Shown here: in pieces, positions 1 to 8,401 of the stretch
How positions within the stretch are numbered: position 1 is the first letter of the stretch
Layout: each line of letters starts with the position of its first letter
NCBI RefSeq assembly: GCF_001708445.1
Contig: NZ_CP015637.1
Span: forward strand, 4,031,001-4,095,000
DNA: 64,000 nt
Origin: Pseudomonas fluorescens
Lineage (GTDB): Bacteria; Pseudomonadota; Gammaproteobacteria; Pseudomonadales; Pseudomonadaceae
Direction of reading: 5' to 3'
Translations under genes and position numbers: made by a program
The notes under the pieces: generated by a model
What the model was told of the DNA's origin: nothing
What the model saw: the letters and a program-made list of their open reading frames with translations, nothing else
Database searches by the model: none

Positions 1-123
1 TTCCAGGGTGATACTGACTCGCCGCGTGAAGATGATCAGGATTTCCACCCATCCCTTGCCTCGACGCCGACGTGCAACTCGGGCAGCGACGAGGCGACTC
101 AAGACATTGCCGACCCAAGCTGA
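1..123 (+). CDS. C-terminal end of an unidentified ORF (partial)
   Basis: Frame 1 is open from the window edge to a TGA at 121-123, giving about 40 residues. The peptide is hydrophilic and acidic (stretches such as DTDSPREDDQDF and SGSDEATQDIADPS), which suits a protein tail better than random GC-rich sequence. There is no domain to identify. The gene would converge with the small minus-strand gene that ends at 133. It may be a chance open frame, since only 41 codons are visible. Confidence 0.3.
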   Translation, partial: FQGDTDSPREDDQDFHPSLASTPTCNSGSDEATQDIADPS

Positions 124-132
124 GCCCGGTGA

Positions 133-402
133 CTAATCGGCAGACGGCTCCAGTGCGCGCATAAAATCGTCAGCCTCTGACCCCGCCGGGAATCTGAAAC
201 CCTGCATTTCATCGGTGGCCAGGATGTCGCTGAGCACGTCACGCAATTGCATCTCCGTCGGCGAATCTCGCAGCACCGTGTGCGCGTTCAACAGCAGCTC
301 GGCAGCAACCCCATGGACACGCGCGGCGTCGATCACCGCAAAGAGCATAAACCGCAGGCGAATCTCGCGATCAGTGGGCCAAACCGTTTTTCGCTTACCC
401 AA
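133..402 (-). CDS. Small hypothetical protein (89 aa)
   Basis: Soluble 89-residue protein of unknown function, starting MGKRKTVWPTDREIRLR. The start codon is TTG at 402-400, with GAGG about eight bases upstream, which supports it. The middle is helical and hydrophobic (FMLFAVIDAARVHGVAAELLLNA in outline) and the C-terminus is acidic, with no signal peptide. Composition looks like a real small Pseudomonas protein rather than a shadow frame. It may share transcription with the lipoprotein gene read in the same direction upstream. No family recognised. Confidence 0.55.
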   Translation of the reverse strand: MGKRKTVWPTDREIRLRFMLFAVIDAARVHGVAAELLLNAHTVLRDSPTEMQLRDVLSDILATDEMQGFRFPAGSEADDFMRALEPSAD

Positions 403-544
403 GGTAGGGCCTCATATTTAAGAAAAATCCGAGGCTATTGCCGACCGGGAAGCGTTTCAAGTTGCGAGATGCAAGATAGGCCATTTCCTACAGAGGAAAC
501 GGAAGCACCGCACTATCTGGCGCAGAGCGCAAGGTCGGGGGATT

Positions 545-1294
545 TCATTGCACCGGCAGGAAATTCATCAATAACAGGCTTTGCGCATAGTTAAGGCCAA
601 TACGTCGGTAGCGCTCATCGAGCATCTGGGTCAGCAGGTCGAGGCGCGCGACGATCTTGCCGAACTCCACCGCAAAACTGAGGTTGCTGCCCTCCTCCGA
701 GATCTCGTTAGAAAACAACAGCAGCACGCCATTGGCATCCTGGCGTTGGCTGAGCAACCAGGTTGCCTTCTCGATGTTGCGCGCAGCGTTATTGACGAAC
801 TGCGGATTGATCGAGTCGGAAATGTAGAACTGCGTGCGCCCACCGTGTGCGGTGACGAGCATGCTGCCAATCGCGTAGATAAACGCCCCCACCCGGTCGC
901 CGCGAAACTCAGGGCTCAAGGAATAGCTCAATGCCGCCAGGTCACGACGATCCCCCAGGGCGGGCAATGGTTGACGATTCTCGATGGCCTTGCGAATTTC
1001 CCGCGCCGCGCTCACCGCGTCCGGGTACCCCGATTGACGCCACTGGTTGGGGTTACGCAGATAAAGTTTGTTCATCAATAGATACAAGCTTTGCAGGTTG
1101 TCGCGCATGCCCAGGGTGGCCATACGATCGACGCTGGTCTGGAAGAATTCATCGGGCTTGCCGTTACTGAATTGCTTGGCGATATCGCGTCCCTGCTGCT
1201 GAGTGCAAGCGCTGGCACACCCCATCAACACGACCGCCAGCAGCAACGGCCGGCGCGTCCAAAAGGCGGTAAAAACAGGCAAAGTACGCGGCAT
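545..1294 (-). CDS. Conserved lipoprotein (249 aa)
   Basis: Probable outer-membrane lipoprotein of unknown role. I start it at the ATG at 1294 (MPRTLPVFTAF); the frame is open further upstream, but the extra 18 residues do not resemble a signal peptide. The signal region runs TRRPLLLAVVLMGC, and the lipobox LMGC places the acylated cysteine near residue 25. The mature part is about 220 residues, mostly alpha-helical, with no catalytic motif I recognise. It resembles conserved Pseudomonas lipoproteins of unknown function. The family assignment is inference; the lipobox is visible. Confidence 0.7.
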   Translation of the reverse strand: MPRTLPVFTAFWTRRPLLLAVVLMGCASACTQQQGRDIAKQFSNGKPDEFFQTSVDRMATLGMRDNLQSLYLLMNKLYLRNPNQWRQSGYPDAVSAAREIRKAIENRQPLPALGDRRDLAALSYSLSPEFRGDRVGAFIYAIGSMLVTAHGGRTQFYISDSINPQFVNNAARNIEKATWLLSQRQDANGVLLLFSNEISEEGSNLSFAVEFGKIVARLDLLTQMLDERYRRIGLNYAQSLLLMNFLPVQ

Positions 1295-1638
1295 CGGCAC
1301 CCGATCTAGTTGTTCTGGCCACACGCAGTATGAGTGTCGCTGGCACAACGATAGATCCAGAAAACTCGAAAAAGTGCAGAGGGGCGGCAGAAAACCCGGC
1401 GCCGGGCCGGGTTCGCTGGGCTCAAGCGCTTGAATCAGTTGTCAGGATGCTCGCTCGCCAGCGAGTTGGCGGCGTCGACATCAGACATCTCTTCTTCAAG
1501 TGGTGCCCTATCCTCTGGGGGGCAATGCTCGGCAGCCTGGGCCGGCACGAACAGTGCTGGAGAATCTCATCCCTACAGGACGTGGCCGCCAGGAACCCGC
1601 CGAAAACGGCTGGCTTGGATGGGAGATAGACAGCCAGG
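1295..1638. other. Intergenic stretch with a possible degraded small ORF
   Basis: Upstream of the lipoprotein gene. On the minus strand a 37-codon frame runs from a GTG at 1548 to a TGA at 1435. It begins VPAQAAEHCPPEDRAP and ends NSLASEHPDN, which looks like a mature secreted peptide after a signal-peptidase site, but a stop lies just upstream and there is no ribosome binding site. It may be the tail of a broken exported protein. Nothing else is convincing here. Confidence 0.25.
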
Positions 1639-1797
1639 CTACGTCGAACGCCCGGCATTACGGTCATGTTGTTTTTTTACGCCTTTCCCGCCCCTTCGTT
1701 CATATTGATGGTGAATAAACCAGACGACCAAGAGCAGTCCTGACAGACCGATAATGAACAACAACAGCTCTATTGCGGCACCTTCATGTGAAAACAT
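1639..1797 (-). CDS. Small single-pass membrane protein (52 aa)
   Basis: A 52-residue ORF with ATG at 1797-1795 and TAG at 1639-1641, preceded by GAGGAA at a good distance. The protein starts MFSHEGAAIELLLFIIGLSG, continues with a strongly hydrophobic segment (LLLVVWFI), and ends in a basic tail (HHQYERRGGKGVKKQHDR). That is one transmembrane helix of about 20 residues, with a short periplasmic N-terminus and a positive cytoplasmic tail predicted by the positive-inside rule. It stands alone between the lipoprotein and the TetR gene. Family unknown; small regulatory or stress membrane proteins often look like this. Confidence 0.6.
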   Translation of the reverse strand: MFSHEGAAIELLLFIIGLSGLLLVVWFIHHQYERRGGKGVKKQHDRNAGRST

Positions 1798-1997
1798 GTT
1801 TCGTTCCTCGTCCTGAAGTATCGCGCCTCAAAAACGGGCGCTTCCGAAATTGTTAGTAACAATTCATACATTTTCAGGGTAGACGCCAACGTCGGAGGTG
1901 ACAACCCCAAAAACCTCAGAACCCTTGATCTAGACACGTCACTCGTCGAAAAACCTCCGCACCCATCGCTCGAGGCAGGGCAACCTCCACGCAATGA

Positions 1998-2007
1998 GGG
2001 GGGGGGG
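1998..2007. repeat. Run of ten G residues
   Basis: An uninterrupted G10 tract lies in the gap between the small membrane protein gene and the 3' end of the tetR-like gene. No reading frame that I trust crosses it. It could be hypervariable in length. Confidence 0.9.
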
Positions 2008-2061
2008 CATTGCCGCAGCGTTACTGACGTCGGCAACTCGCTGGGACCGTGTCCCAGCCAC

Positions 2062-2649
2062 TTACAGGCTGTTTTTCTCACTCAATGGCAATGATGCAAT
2101 GATCTCAGCGCGGCACGTTTCCAGTATTTCATCGGCGAGAGACGAATCATCCGGACACGCCCGTGACAACATGACGGCACCGATGGCATGTGCCAGCAAG
2201 TTGATCATTTTTGCCCGAACGTCTTGCCCCATCGTATCCAGCCCCTTCAGGTACTTTTCCTCAAGTGCTGCCAGCGTGCTCTCTAATCCGTCCGCAAAGG
2301 TCGCCTTCAGCTCATTTGACTGACGAGCAGCGTCACCACATAGCGCTGCCATCGTACAACCCACTCCCCTGCCGTCCCTGTGATCCCTCGACACGTAAAG
2401 ATTTACAAACCCGGGAAGGTCAAGATCGCAGGTACTCGTGAGAGATTTTGCAAGACTGTTTTCTGCGGCTTCAGCCATCAAATCGGCCTTAGAGCCAAAG
2501 TGCTTGTAAAAGCCGCCCTGAGTAAAACCGGCAGTCGCCATGAGTTCTGCCACACCCACACCATCATAGCCACGCTCACGAAACAGCTCTGACGCCGTCT
2601 CCACTATATGGGCTCGATTGGCGAGCGATTGCGTCTTGGTGATCTTCAT
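2062..2649 (-). CDS. TetR/AcrR family transcriptional regulator
   Basis: One-component repressor of about 195 residues, starting MKITKTQSLANRAHIVETA. The frame is open 19 codons further upstream, but the ATG at 2649 has a GGGG-type binding site and gives the usual family N-terminus. The helix-turn-helix is clear around residues 25-60 (ELFRERGYDGVGVAELM, then FTQGGFYKHFGSKADLM), matching the family signature GGFYxHFxSK. The C-terminal ligand domain is variable. It is divergent from the SDR/MDR/SDR genes at 2839-5731, so it probably represses them and itself through the inverted repeat between them. The inducer is unknown. Confidence 0.88.
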   Translation of the reverse strand: MKITKTQSLANRAHIVETASELFRERGYDGVGVAELMATAGFTQGGFYKHFGSKADLMAEAAENSLAKSLTSTCDLDLPGFVNLYVSRDHRDGRGVGCTMAALCGDAARQSNELKATFADGLESTLAALEEKYLKGLDTMGQDVRAKMINLLAHAIGAVMLSRACPDDSSLADEILETCRAEIIASLPLSEKNSL

Positions 2650-2691
2650 TTCGCGCCCCTGGGACTCCTGAACAATGGCCTGACTATACTC

Positions 2692-2743
2692 TGATGTCGA
2701 TCGCAATCAAAACCGTTGACAGCATTGATTATGATCGACATCA
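2692..2743. promoter_or_regulatory. Inverted repeat operator between tetR-like gene and SDR gene
   Basis: Two perfect 11-base arms, TGATGTCGATC at 2692-2702 and GATCGACATCA at 2733-2743, are separated by 30 bases. Between them a TTGACA box at 2716-2721 precedes an ATCATA hexamer overlapping the right arm with an 18-base spacer, so the right arm would cover the -10 of the plus-strand promoter. The right arm also lies in its own palindrome (TTATGAT, 4 bases, ATCATAA, 2729-2746). On the minus strand TATAGT, next to the left arm, could be the tetR -10. This layout fits autorepression plus repression of the divergent genes. Confidence 0.6.
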
Positions 2744-2838
2744 TAAAAACACCGCCGCATGTCTCTGGGGCTGCGCGCAGGGCTGAACAGCCCTGAAAAC
2801 TGCATCGCTTATCCACGTCCACTCAAGAGCATTCATTT

Positions 2839-3627
2839 ATGAGCATCCCTGAAACCGTACTGATTACCGGCGCCTCGACAGGCATTGGCGCAACCTACGC
2901 CGAGCGTTTTGCCCAACGTGGCCACAACCTGGTACTGGTTGCCCGCGACAAAAGCCGGTTAGACGCACTGTCCTCCCGGCTGCGCGAGCAACACGGTGTT
3001 TCCATTGACGTGATCCAGGCTGACCTGACTCAAACCAATGATCTGATCACCGTCGAAGCTCGCCTACGTGATGACGCCCGTATCGGCATCCTTGTGAATA
3101 ATGCCGGAGCCGCGCAATCGGGCAGCTTCATCGAGCAATCCACCGACAGCATTGCCAACCTGGTCGCGCTCAACACCACCGCATTGGTACGCCTCGCCAG
3201 CGCCATCGCCCCACGCCTGGCACACGCCGGTAATGGTGCGATTATCAATATTGGCTCGGTCGTGGGGCTGGCGCCGGAATTCGGGATGAGCGTCTACGGT
3301 GCGACCAAGGCGTTTGTCCTGTTTCTATCGCAAGGGTTGAGCCTTGAACTCTCGCCCAAAGGCGTCTACGTGCAAGCTGTACTCCCCGCGGCCACCCGTA
3401 CGGAAATCTGGGAACGTGCAGGTATCGATATCAATACCCTGAGCGAAGTCATGAACGTGAGCGACCTGGTCGATGCTGCGCTGGTGGGTTTTGATCGTCG
3501 CGAGCCGGTGACCATTCCGCCGTTACAAGACGCCGCGCGTTGGGATGCTCTGCAGTCTGCCCGCCAAGGTTTGCTTTCAGAGATTCGCCAATCGGTAGTC
3601 GCCGAGCGCTATCAAGCCCAGGCGTGA
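2839..3627 (+). CDS. SDR family NAD(P)-dependent oxidoreductase
   Basis: Classical short-chain dehydrogenase of 262 residues. The cofactor motif TGASTGIG lies at residues 10-17, NNAG near 86-89, a catalytic serine in IINIGSVVG, and the YxxxK pair is Y153/K157 (VYGATKAF). Length and motif order match the YqjQ/DltE-like class. It is the first gene downstream of the predicted TetR operator and has its own promoter there. The substrate cannot be read from the sequence. The nearby MDR and second SDR suggest a role in detoxifying or converting a carbonyl compound (inference). Confidence 0.88.
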   Translation: MSIPETVLITGASTGIGATYAERFAQRGHNLVLVARDKSRLDALSSRLREQHGVSIDVIQADLTQTNDLITVEARLRDDARIGILVNNAGAAQSGSFIEQSTDSIANLVALNTTALVRLASAIAPRLAHAGNGAIINIGSVVGLAPEFGMSVYGATKAFVLFLSQGLSLELSPKGVYVQAVLPAATRTEIWERAGIDINTLSEVMNVSDLVDAALVGFDRREPVTIPPLQDAARWDALQSARQGLLSEIRQSVVAERYQAQA

Positions 3628-3744
3628 TTGTCACGCTGCAAGTGCTGATACGCATACGTTGAGGTAAAGGCGCTTGTTGCAAAGGTTCTAACATTACGTT
3701 GGGGTGCGCATGCTGTCAGCCCATTGAAGCCAGAGAACTGAAGC

Positions 3745-4743
3745 ATGAAAGCCTTCCTGATCGACCGCTACGGCGAGAACCATGGACATATTGGCGAGGT
3801 ACCGGTACCTGAACCAGGCATCTACGACGTGCTGGTCAAAGTACATGCCAGTAGCGTCAATATGCTGGATTCGAAGATTGCCAAAGGCGAATTCAAGCTG
3901 ATCCTGCCGTATTCATTCCCTTTGATCCTGGGTAATGACCTAGCCGGCGTCGTGGTTCGCGTGGGGTCGGGCGTGCAGCACTTCAAGCCGGGTGACGAAG
4001 TCTATGCACGCCCACCCGAATCGCGCATTGGCACCTTTGCCGAGATGATTGCGGTGGAGGAAAGTGCCCTTGCGCTGAAACCCAACAATATCACCCTGCA
4101 AGAAGCGGCTTCTCTTCCCTTGGTTGCACTGACCGCCTGGCAGGTGCTGGTTGAAACAGCCCGGTTGAAGAAGGGGCAAAAAGTCTTTATCCACGCAGGT
4201 TCCGGTGGAGTCGGCACAGTGGCCATCCAGCTTGCAAAACATCTGGGGGCCTTTGTTGCGACGACGACCAGTACAAGTAACGTGGCTTGGGTTAAGGCGT
4301 TGGGAGCAGACGTCGTCATCGACTACACGCAGCAAAAATTCGAAAACGTCTTGCGCGACTACGATGTCGTATTGAACAGCCTCGGCCCGGTCGAGCTGGA
4401 AAAATCACTCAGTATTCTCAAGCCTGGCGGCCAGCTTATTTCTATCTCTGGGCCACCGACGGCGGAGTTCGCAAAAGAACAGAAGCTGTTCTGGGGGCTG
4501 GGTTGGGTAATGCGCCTGTTGAGCAGCGGCATACGCAGAAAAGCCCGCAAACAGAACGTCAGTTATGCGTTCGTGTTCATGCGTGCGAGCGGCGCTCAGT
4601 TGAAGAAAATCACTGCGCTTGTCGAGTCTGGCGTTATCACACCTGTCATCGACCGGAGCTTCCCTTTCGAGTCAACGGCTGAGGCCTTGAGTTATGTGGA
4701 ACGGGGCAGAGCCAAAGGTAAGGTGATCATTAAGCTCATATGA
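3745..4743 (+). CDS. Zinc-type/quinone oxidoreductase-like MDR protein
   Basis: Medium-chain dehydrogenase/reductase of 332 residues. An N-terminal GroES-like domain (residues 1-115) is followed by a Rossmann fold with a glycine-rich loop near residues 150-157 (HAGSGGVGTVAIQLAKHLGA). The catalytic zinc cysteine/histidine ligands are not apparent, so it belongs with quinone oxidoreductases of the zeta-crystallin type, which use NADPH to reduce quinones or enones. It lies 117 bases after the SDR gene in the same direction and may be co-transcribed. The binding site before the ATG is weak (AGAGAACTGAAGC). Confidence 0.85.
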   Translation: MKAFLIDRYGENHGHIGEVPVPEPGIYDVLVKVHASSVNMLDSKIAKGEFKLILPYSFPLILGNDLAGVVVRVGSGVQHFKPGDEVYARPPESRIGTFAEMIAVEESALALKPNNITLQEAASLPLVALTAWQVLVETARLKKGQKVFIHAGSGGVGTVAIQLAKHLGAFVATTTSTSNVAWVKALGADVVIDYTQQKFENVLRDYDVVLNSLGPVELEKSLSILKPGGQLISISGPPTAEFAKEQKLFWGLGWVMRLLSSGIRRKARKQNVSYAFVFMRASGAQLKKITALVESGVITPVIDRSFPFESTAEALSYVERGRAKGKVIIKLI

Positions 4744-4918
4744 CTACAACGAGTACTCGATAACTGAAGCTCAGGGCAAGGGCTCATGTCTTTTGCCGTC
4801 AGACGTGTGCGAGCAACACCGCCAACAGTAGTCTGGCGCCCATTAATGCTGGAGCAATAACGTTGAACTCACACCTTGCTATAACCGAAAGCAACTCACG
4901 GACACACTGGAGCCCCCA

Positions 4919-5731
4919 ATGAAAACCTCTTCCGAAAGAACCGCGATAGTGACCGGTGCATCATCCGGGATTGGCCAAGCGACTGCCGAGGCTCTGCTGC
5001 GTGCTGGGTATAGGGTATTTGGCACGAGTCGCAAGGCTGGTGCCAGTCCAACGCAGGTGTCCATGCTCACCTGCGATGTGACAGACGACAACTCTGTCAG
5101 TGCTCTCGTCTCCACCGTGCTCGCCCAGACCGGGCGGATCGATCTGTTGGTCAATAATGCCGGCATTGGCCTGCTGGGCGGCGCCGAAGAGTTCTCGATC
5201 CCACAGGTGCAGGCATTGTTTGATGTCAATCTGTTCGGCGTAATCCGTATGACCAACGCGGTATTGCCTTCGATGCGACAACGTGGCCAAGGGCGCATCA
5301 TCAATATCGGATCTATTTTGGGATTAATACCCGCGCCCTACTCCGCTCATTATTCGGCGGTCAAGCACGCTCTAGAGGGCTATTCGGAATCCCTTGATCA
5401 CGAGGTTCGAGCCTTCGATATTCGCGTCTCGGTCATCGAGCCGGCATTCGTGCGTACCGTTTTCGATCAAAACAGCATTGAACCGGACGCGCCGTTGAAA
5501 GAGTACGATCAGGCTCGATCAGGGTTCCGGGCACTGCTCGGCGAGGTGATGCCAAAAGCCGATCTTCCTGAAGTCGTGGCAGCGGTCATAGTCAAAGCGG
5601 CGACCGATTTCCAGCCTCAGCATCGCTACACGGCCGGCAAGACAGCGCGACAAATCAGTCTGCTGCGCCGCTTTGCCCCCGCAGGACTCTTCGACAAAGC
5701 CCTGCGTAAGCAATTCCGCCTGCCGGTTTGA
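4919..5731 (+). CDS. SDR family oxidoreductase
   Basis: Second short-chain dehydrogenase, 270 residues. TGASSGIG lies at residues 12-19, NNAG in the expected place (LLVNNAGIGLLGG), and the catalytic pair is Y145/K149 (HYSAVKHALEGYSESL). The region after the tyrosine (ALEGYSESLDHEVRAF) resembles retinol-dehydrogenase-like or oxidoreductase SDRs with a C-terminal substrate cap. TGGAG precedes the ATG. A 175-base gap separates it from the MDR gene, so it could have its own promoter. The three enzymes may act on related carbonyl substrates under the divergent TetR protein. Confidence 0.87.
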   Translation: MKTSSERTAIVTGASSGIGQATAEALLRAGYRVFGTSRKAGASPTQVSMLTCDVTDDNSVSALVSTVLAQTGRIDLLVNNAGIGLLGGAEEFSIPQVQALFDVNLFGVIRMTNAVLPSMRQRGQGRIINIGSILGLIPAPYSAHYSAVKHALEGYSESLDHEVRAFDIRVSVIEPAFVRTVFDQNSIEPDAPLKEYDQARSGFRALLGEVMPKADLPEVVAAVIVKAATDFQPQHRYTAGKTARQISLLRRFAPAGLFDKALRKQFRLPV

Positions 5732-5828
5732 GCAACACGCCCTGGTGTCCGCGACTATCGGGTTAACACTCAGGGTTGAGGGCAAGCATTACTGCGCAGG
5801 GCGACAAGATCATCGAACCGCTATCGCC

Positions 5829-6290
5829 TTAATCGAATGCTCCGTTGAGCACCTCGTAAATTATGCCGGAGGCAATTGCCACCAGTATCAAATCGGTGCC
5901 CGCTTGTTGCCACTCGTAGCCGTCGTAATGGGGCAACCTGCCCAGCAACCGGCCATCCAGCTTCTTGGCGATGCCTGGAGGAAGAGGTTTTCCCCTAGCC
6001 AGGTTCTTTTGTATTCCGGGCGGCAGTGACGGACCTGGGCGCCAATAGTCACGATAGCCACCAACCACACCCAATACACCGCCCCGGTCAATGCTAGGCC
6101 CGCGCGCCCAATCATCCCCGCTCGAACCTTTCCCCTTGTTACCCTGGTTGCCATGGCCTTGACCACCTTGGGAGTTGCCTTTTCCATTGCCTTGGCCCTT
6201 CCCATTACCAGGGTCGGCCACAGCCGCCACAGAGCCAACAGCCAAAGCAAGGCAGGTAACAGCGGCTACAAGCGAGCGAGATTTAAACAT
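5829..6290 (-). CDS. CigR-like exported protein (anti-virulence regulator family)
   Basis: Exported protein of about 153 residues, starting MFKSRSLVAAVTC (ATG at 6290, GGAGAA upstream; the in-frame ATG five codons earlier lacks a site). A signal peptide ends at VAAVADP. Next comes a low-complexity Gly/Asn/Lys/Gln stretch (GNGKGQGNGKGNSQGGQGHG), then a C-terminal domain with repeated LPPGI motifs (SLPPGIQKNLARGKPLPPGI), and a last segment (LILVAIASGIIYEVL) that could be membrane-associated. The low-complexity run plus LPPGI repeats match CigR/RcnB-like periplasmic proteins. Function outside Salmonella is unknown. Confidence 0.75.
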   Translation of the reverse strand: MFKSRSLVAAVTCLALAVGSVAAVADPGNGKGQGNGKGNSQGGQGHGNQGNKGKGSSGDDWARGPSIDRGGVLGVVGGYRDYWRPGPSLPPGIQKNLARGKPLPPGIAKKLDGRLLGRLPHYDGYEWQQAGTDLILVAIASGIIYEVLNGAFD

Positions 6291-6647
6291 GACCGTTTTC
6301 TCCAAAAGGGATTACCCCTTGAAAGGTAGACGGTATTGTCGGTTTTAGTTTCGCCCTCTCCCGACTCGCTGCATCCGGTGGTCAGGGCGGCGCCTATCTG
6401 GGGTAAGACGCGTGCCCCTCCGTCGGCTGGCTCGGCATATACCGGTCCGGGCATCGGCGGGCATGCCCTCTTCTGCCACTACCAGCAAGGCCCGACCGAG
6501 TAACCGAGACGGTTTACCGACGTGGCGCGCAGATCGTAAAGCCATCCGGCTAACCGTAACTCGCCACGAGTTGCGGCAACTGCCTGAAATGATGCGGAAA
6601 CGATCATATTTTCAGAGGGCGGCGGTACCAGCCCCCAGAAACGCAAT
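6291..6647. other. Intergenic region, no gene seen
   Basis: About 360 bases upstream of the CigR-like gene, extending to the hairpin at the island border. Open frames here are short, rich in Arg/Gly and without binding sites, so I read none as genes. It should contain the CigR-like gene's promoter. Confidence 0.5.
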
Positions 6648-6672
6648 AGCCCCGCAGTGCGGGGCTTTCATT
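6648..6672. terminator. Hairpin next to the orphan tRNA-Ser 3' fragment
   Basis: AGCCCCGCA and TGCGGGGCT form a perfect stem at 6648-6666, followed by TTCATTT on the plus strand. It lies immediately outside the orphan tRNA 3' fragment. If the region 6680-18924 is an insertion, this hairpin would once have followed the chromosomal tRNA-Ser gene on the minus strand as its terminator (inference). Confidence 0.6.
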
Positions 6673-6679
6673 TGAATCT

Positions 6680-6703
6680 TGGCGGGAAACCAGGGATTCG
6701 AAC
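6680..6703 (-). repeat. Orphan 3' end of tRNA-Ser (attachment-site copy)
   Basis: 24 bases identical to the last 24 bases of the tRNA-Ser gene at 18925-18948, beginning TGGCGGGAAACC on the plus strand (the complement of the CCA end) and running through the T-arm (GGATTCGAAC). The flanks differ on both sides. A 3'-end tRNA fragment far downstream of the intact gene is the classic product of integrase-mediated insertion into a tRNA gene. Confidence 0.85.
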
Positions 6704-6775
6704 ACTCGCAAACGTAATCACCTCCGATGAGGGTGCGACTGATATGGCAAGTACAGGCCAGGACAACGACGCATG

Positions 6776-8401
6776 TCATACCTTGAAGCGCGCCACCAGA
6801 TGATTGAGTTCAATAGCCAGGTTGGCCATCTCACTGCAGGCGCTGGCGGTCTGATTGGCACCTGCCGAGCTCTGTATCGACAGTTCTCGGATGCTGGTCA
6901 GGTTCTGGTCTGCCTCGCGGGCCACCTGAGCCTGCTCTTCGGAGGCGGTGGCGATCAGCAGGTTGCGATCATTGATCTGGGCTATGGCCTCAGCGATTTG
7001 CTTGAGCGACAGGTCGGCATTCTGCGCCACAGAGATTGAGCTGCTGGCCATCTGGGCACTGACGTTCATGGCGCCCACTGCCTGGGTCGAGTCCGCCTGA
7101 ATCGCGCTGATCATCTGTTCGATTTCCTGGGTCGACTGCTGGGTGCGGTGGGCCAGGGCACGCACTTCATCAGCCACCACCGCAAAGCCGCGACCTTGCT
7201 CGCCCGCGCGGGCAGCTTCAATAGCAGCGTTAAGCGCCAGCAAGTTGGTCTGCTCGGCAATCGCGCGAATCACTTCGACCACCTTACTGATGTCCTGAGC
7301 TTTGCCTGACAAGGCTTTGACCTGGTCACCCGTGCTGGCCACGTTGCTGGCCAGACTTTCGATGGCTTTGAGGGTCTGCGCCACATTCTCGATACCCGAG
7401 CGCGTGAATTCCATGGACTCGCGGGAAGATTGGGCGGCGGCGTCGGCATTACGTGCCACCTCGTCCACCGCAGCGCTCATTTCGGTCACTGCCGTCGCGG
7501 CCTGATTGACCTCATCGTTCTGTCGCACCAACCCGCGACTGGCCTCTTCGGTTACAGCAGTCATTTCTTCAGACGCTGACGCCAATTGGGTGGAGGAATC
7601 GGCGATACGAGCGATGGTTTCCCGCAGGTTGCCCTGCATCTTCGCCAAAGCGGCCAGCAGGCGACCGGCTTCATCACGGCCAATGATCACGACCTCCTTG
7701 GACAGGTCGCTGCCGGCGATGCGCTCGGCCACGGCCAACGCATCGCTAATGGGCGTCGTAATGCTGCGGGTCAGCATTGCAGCCAGCACCACGGTAAGTA
7801 TGACGGTCGCCACCAGCAAGCCAATCACCAGCGTCACACCATTGCTGTACGTCGCGGCAGCATCCAGACCTGAACGCTTGGCGCCCTCATCGTTGAAGTC
7901 CGCAAGCTTGTTCAGGTTGTCTTGCAGGGTATTGGTCATCGGACTGATGCGGGTGTTGATCAGGGCAACAGCTGCGGCGTCATCACCACTTCGCAACAAA
8001 GGCTCCAGCTCATCCAACAGCTTGAAATACTGCTGCACATCGCCTTCGACTGCCCGGTAGAGCTCATTCTCTGCCGGCCCGGTAACCAGGGGCTCGTAAT
8101 GGCTGATGGTGTCCTTCAGCGTACTGCGGTAGCCGCTCAACGAAGCGATGCGGGTTTGGCGCTGTTGTTCGTCAGTGGTCACGGTGATACGGATACTTTC
8201 CAGACGCAGACGCAAGACGCCCACCTGCATCTTGCCAATCTCACGGATGCTCGCCATCCAATTAGTTTCGACATCTTGCTCCGACTCTCGAAGCTTGCCC
8301 ATTTGCATCACGGCGACAATGCCCAGAGCAAAAACCACTAGGACAATGAGTGAGAAGAAGGCGGCAGACCTTGGAGCCAGATTCATATTCCTGACGTTCA
8401 T
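6776..8401 (-). CDS. Methyl-accepting chemotaxis protein with 4HB-type sensor domain
   Basis: Transmembrane chemoreceptor of 541 residues, starting [16 protein letters not shown] (ATG at 8401; the frame is open 43 codons upstream, but that part is not receptor-like). TM1 is about residues 13-32 ([18 protein letters not shown]). A periplasmic helical domain of about 150 residues fits the four-helix-bundle MCP family. TM2 ([20 protein letters not shown]) is near 190-210, followed by HAMP and the methylation/signalling hairpin with the invariant tip [20 protein letters not shown]. There is no C-terminal CheR-binding pentapeptide. Domain layout resembles P. putida aromatic-acid receptors such as PcaY; the ligand here is not known. 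It is the first gene inside the island. Confidence 0.9.
   Translation of the reverse strand: MNVRNMNLAPRSAAFFSLIVLVVFALGIVAVMQMGKLRESEQDVETNWMASIREIGKMQVGVLRLRLESIRITVTTDEQQRQTRIASLSGYRSTLKDTISHYEPLVTGPAENELYRAVEGDVQQYFKLLDELEPLLRSGDDAAAVALINTRISPMTNTLQDNLNKLADFNDEGAKRSGLDAAATYSNGVTLVIGLLVATVILTVVLAAMLTRSITTPISDALAVAERIAGSDLSKEVVIIGRDEAGRLLAALAKMQGNLRETIARIADSSTQLASASEEMTAVTEEASRGLVRQNDEVNQAATAVTEMSAAVDEVARNADAAAQSSRESMEFTRSGIENVAQTLKAIESLASNVASTGDQVKALSGKAQDISKVVEVIRAIAEQTNLLALNAAIEAARAGEQGRGFAVVADEVRALAHRTQQSTQEIEQMISAIQADSTQAVGAMNVSAQMASSSISVAQNADLSLKQIAEAIAQINDRNLLIATASEEQAQVAREADQNLTSIRELSIQSSAGANQTASACSEMANLAIELNHLVARFKV

Noticed and set aside
1422..1667. 81-codon minus-strand ORF
   Set aside because: Arg/Ser/Pro-rich, overlaps the better supported small membrane protein gene and has no ribosome site.
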